Notes under the pieces: generated by a model | What the model saw: the letters and a program-made list of their open reading frames with translations, nothing else | Database searches by the model: none | What the model was told of the DNA's origin: nothing | Position numbers and translations under genes: made by a program | DNA from: Marsupella aquatica | Lineage: Eukaryota > Marchantiophyta | Reading direction: 5' to 3' | Assembly: GCA_973895155.1 (NCBI GenBank) | Contig: OZ316892.1 | Coordinates: forward strand, 7,192,001-7,256,000 | DNA length: 64,000 nt | Shown: one piece after another, positions 62,481-64,000 of the stretch | Layout of the letters: each line of letters begins with the position of its first letter | Position numbering within the stretch: the first letter of the stretch is position 1

Positions 62481-63149
62481 TTTTGTGCCTGCCCTGTGAC
62501 TTGCCAAGAAACAGGCGCATGCACCATGATGATGGGACTGATGGCGAATACATAGGGCCAAGCCAGCCAAACCCATTTTCCCAGTCGCCTCCAGATGTTT
62601 GTGGATCTGGGGCACCAGTGGATAGTCACCTGTAATCCTGGCCACTATTGCCTGGAAATGAACGTTACGGCCCAAAAAGACACACCCCTTTGAAAGGCCC
62701 TATAGGGCACTTCTGACTTCTTTTTCACTGGGAGAACTGGGAGGGCCAATTCTTTTTGGTAAAGACTTTAGTGACTTTTCTCTTGTATATTTGAGTGCAT
62801 TAATTTTCCATAATGCACCCCTTTTTTTGAGGAGGGGATTATACAAAACACCATAAATATAATAAAAGTAAAAATTAAATATAGTTTTACCATACAAAAA
62901 ACCCAGCTACACAACTACACTAGCCCCCCTACTTTGAGAATTAGAGAGATGGTCTTCGTCCCATCATGAGTAACTTCGCTTGACTTTGTTACATGTATTT
63001 TAATTGAGGCTTAGCTAGGCAACTGCCCCACGTTCTAAAGTCCGATACTTCTGCATTCAATTTCATCAGTTTATTTCATTACTCATTATTTGGCGTTGGA
63101 AATGAAAAAGACGTGGAAAAAGGGTCTGGCTTCGTTTCTCACACCAACT
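62481..63149. other. Intergenic DNA, no recognisable feature
   Basis: AT-rich sequence with chance open frames only. Confidence 0.45.
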
Positions 63150-63181
63150 CACCACCACCACCACCACCACCACCATCATCA
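63150..63181. repeat. (CAC)n/(CAT) microsatellite
   Basis: An ACC triplet run followed by three CAT-type triplets. It gives a poly-His or poly-Pro shadow frame without conserved surroundings. Confidence 0.9.
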
Positions 63182-63542
63182 TGGGTGTCTCCCTCCTTTC
63201 TGTATCTTTGCAATTTGCTTTCATTGGTACTTTGCTTTGGTTGCTTTCGTACTTTACTTTGTAGCTTACCATGGTGTCATGATTACCTCGGAATGTTTGG
63301 GAGGACATGTTAGTACATAATTCAAGCCTGTCATTGGAGGAAAGTCTAAATGGCACAAGAGCCTTGTGACGCGGTCTGCAAAAGGTGACAGACCATTGTA
63401 GGTATGATGGAAATGAACCCATCAGCAACAGCGATGGAGGCTACATTTTGGAGATTTTTTGTACCATACGTAAATCATCATGAGGTTGCATGCATATGTG
63501 ATTTGTTCCTATCATGTTTATCCCATGCTTCTGTTTTTTTTT

Positions 63543-63850
63543 ATAAGGAAAGGGAGTTGTGCACACGTTGAGTTTGAACACACTTGTAGCACAACCAAAG
63601 GGTCCAAAGAACTTAAATCCGAGAGGCCAAAAAAAGGGTACAAGTTCACTGGTTGAATTCAAAGACACCCTAGCAAAACCGAGAGCAAAACCCACCAGGA
63701 ACACAAACCTGATAGGCCAAGGGAAGGGTCCAGGTCCATCACTTGAATTTGAATACACCCTTAGCAAAACACAACAGGAACACAAACCCCAGAGGCAAAA
63801 TGGAGAATCCAGGGGGCGTCATGGCATGCCAGACAACCAAAAGAAACCCT
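63543..63850. repeat. Diverged tandem repeat, about 90-100-bp unit, three copies
   Basis: Each unit carries GGCCAA(A/G)..AAGGGT, CA(A/G)GT(T/C)CA..(G/A)CTTGAATT, ACACCCT(T)AGCAAAAC and AGGAACACAAACC-type blocks, at about 63545, 63632 and 63713. The open frame across it (KGPKNLNPRG, KGPGPSLEFEYTLSK) is a by-product of the repeat. Confidence 0.7.
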
Positions 63851-64000
63851 GAGAGACCAAAGGTAGCCTTTTGAGCCAGGTATGAAACATAGCAGCCACT
63901 CCAAGATAAGCATTGGGTGAATCCAGAAGCATCGTTGCTACCAGTGGGGGCACAATGCTCCCAGCTCATACTACTATCATAGCATAGCCATTTTCAAAGG

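Noticed and set aside
63090-63320. Poly-His protein
   Set aside because: Microsatellite read-through with no conserved flanks.
1-64000. CRISPR arrays, rRNA genes, prokaryotic operons or viral genes
   Set aside because: No regularly spaced repeats with unique spacers, no rRNA signature, and no viral polymerase, capsid or reverse transcriptase frames; the content is plant nuclear.

Overview
The window reads as nuclear DNA of a land plant with large introns, GT-AG splicing, roughly one gene per 8-10 kb, and many microsatellites and short transposons. A bryophyte, most likely a liverwort, is my inference. The evidence is a single-stranded set of plant housekeeping genes (plant SAC phosphatase, plant-only SYP7 SNARE), a cyclic-nucleotide-binding protein of a type usually tied to motile cells or sperm, and an R2R3-MYB of the MYB98/MYB64/MYB119/FGMYB clade. 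No species can be fixed from sequence alone.

Layout. (1) 1-1802, minus: 5' part of a SAC-domain phosphoinositide phosphatase (SAC7/RHD4-like), running off the left edge. (2) 1.8-6.4 kb: promoters and repeats, including a GC-rich foldback insertion at 4779-5422 inside a 'CCTAGGCCC' repeat array. (3) 6405-15269, plus: complete importin-4/Kap123-type nuclear import receptor, 20 coding exons, 1055 aa. (4) 17091-23472, minus: a two-domain cyclic-nucleotide-binding protein, about 640 aa, 15 exons, converging on the importin. (5) 23.6-25.3 kb, minus: coding-like exons of an unrecognised gene. (6) 28425-34301, plus: complete SYP7-type Qc-SNARE, 8 exons, 284 aa, with a MITE in intron 3. (7) 35.8-41.2 kb: scattered coding-like or degenerate pieces, including a decayed copy of one exon of gene 4 and an ankyrin-like fragment. 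(8) 41.2-48.7 kb: gene-poor DNA with MITEs and tandem repeats. (9) 51250-57500, plus: a giant R2R3-MYB gene, 4 coding exons, 1425 aa. (10) 57.5-64 kb: non-coding DNA full of short tandem duplications.

The main result is gene 9. The MYB reading frame does not end with a MYB protein. Its last about 130 residues, spanning the final intron in frame, look like MoaE, the large (catalytic) subunit of molybdopterin synthase, but without the usual catalytic residues. A fusion of a sexual-differentiation-type MYB to a MoaE pseudoenzyme domain is not something I know to have been described.

Exon models below were built by hand from protein similarity, splice sites and phase continuity. Total lengths divide by three in all complete models. 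Genes here do not form an operon; each is an independent eukaryotic transcription unit.
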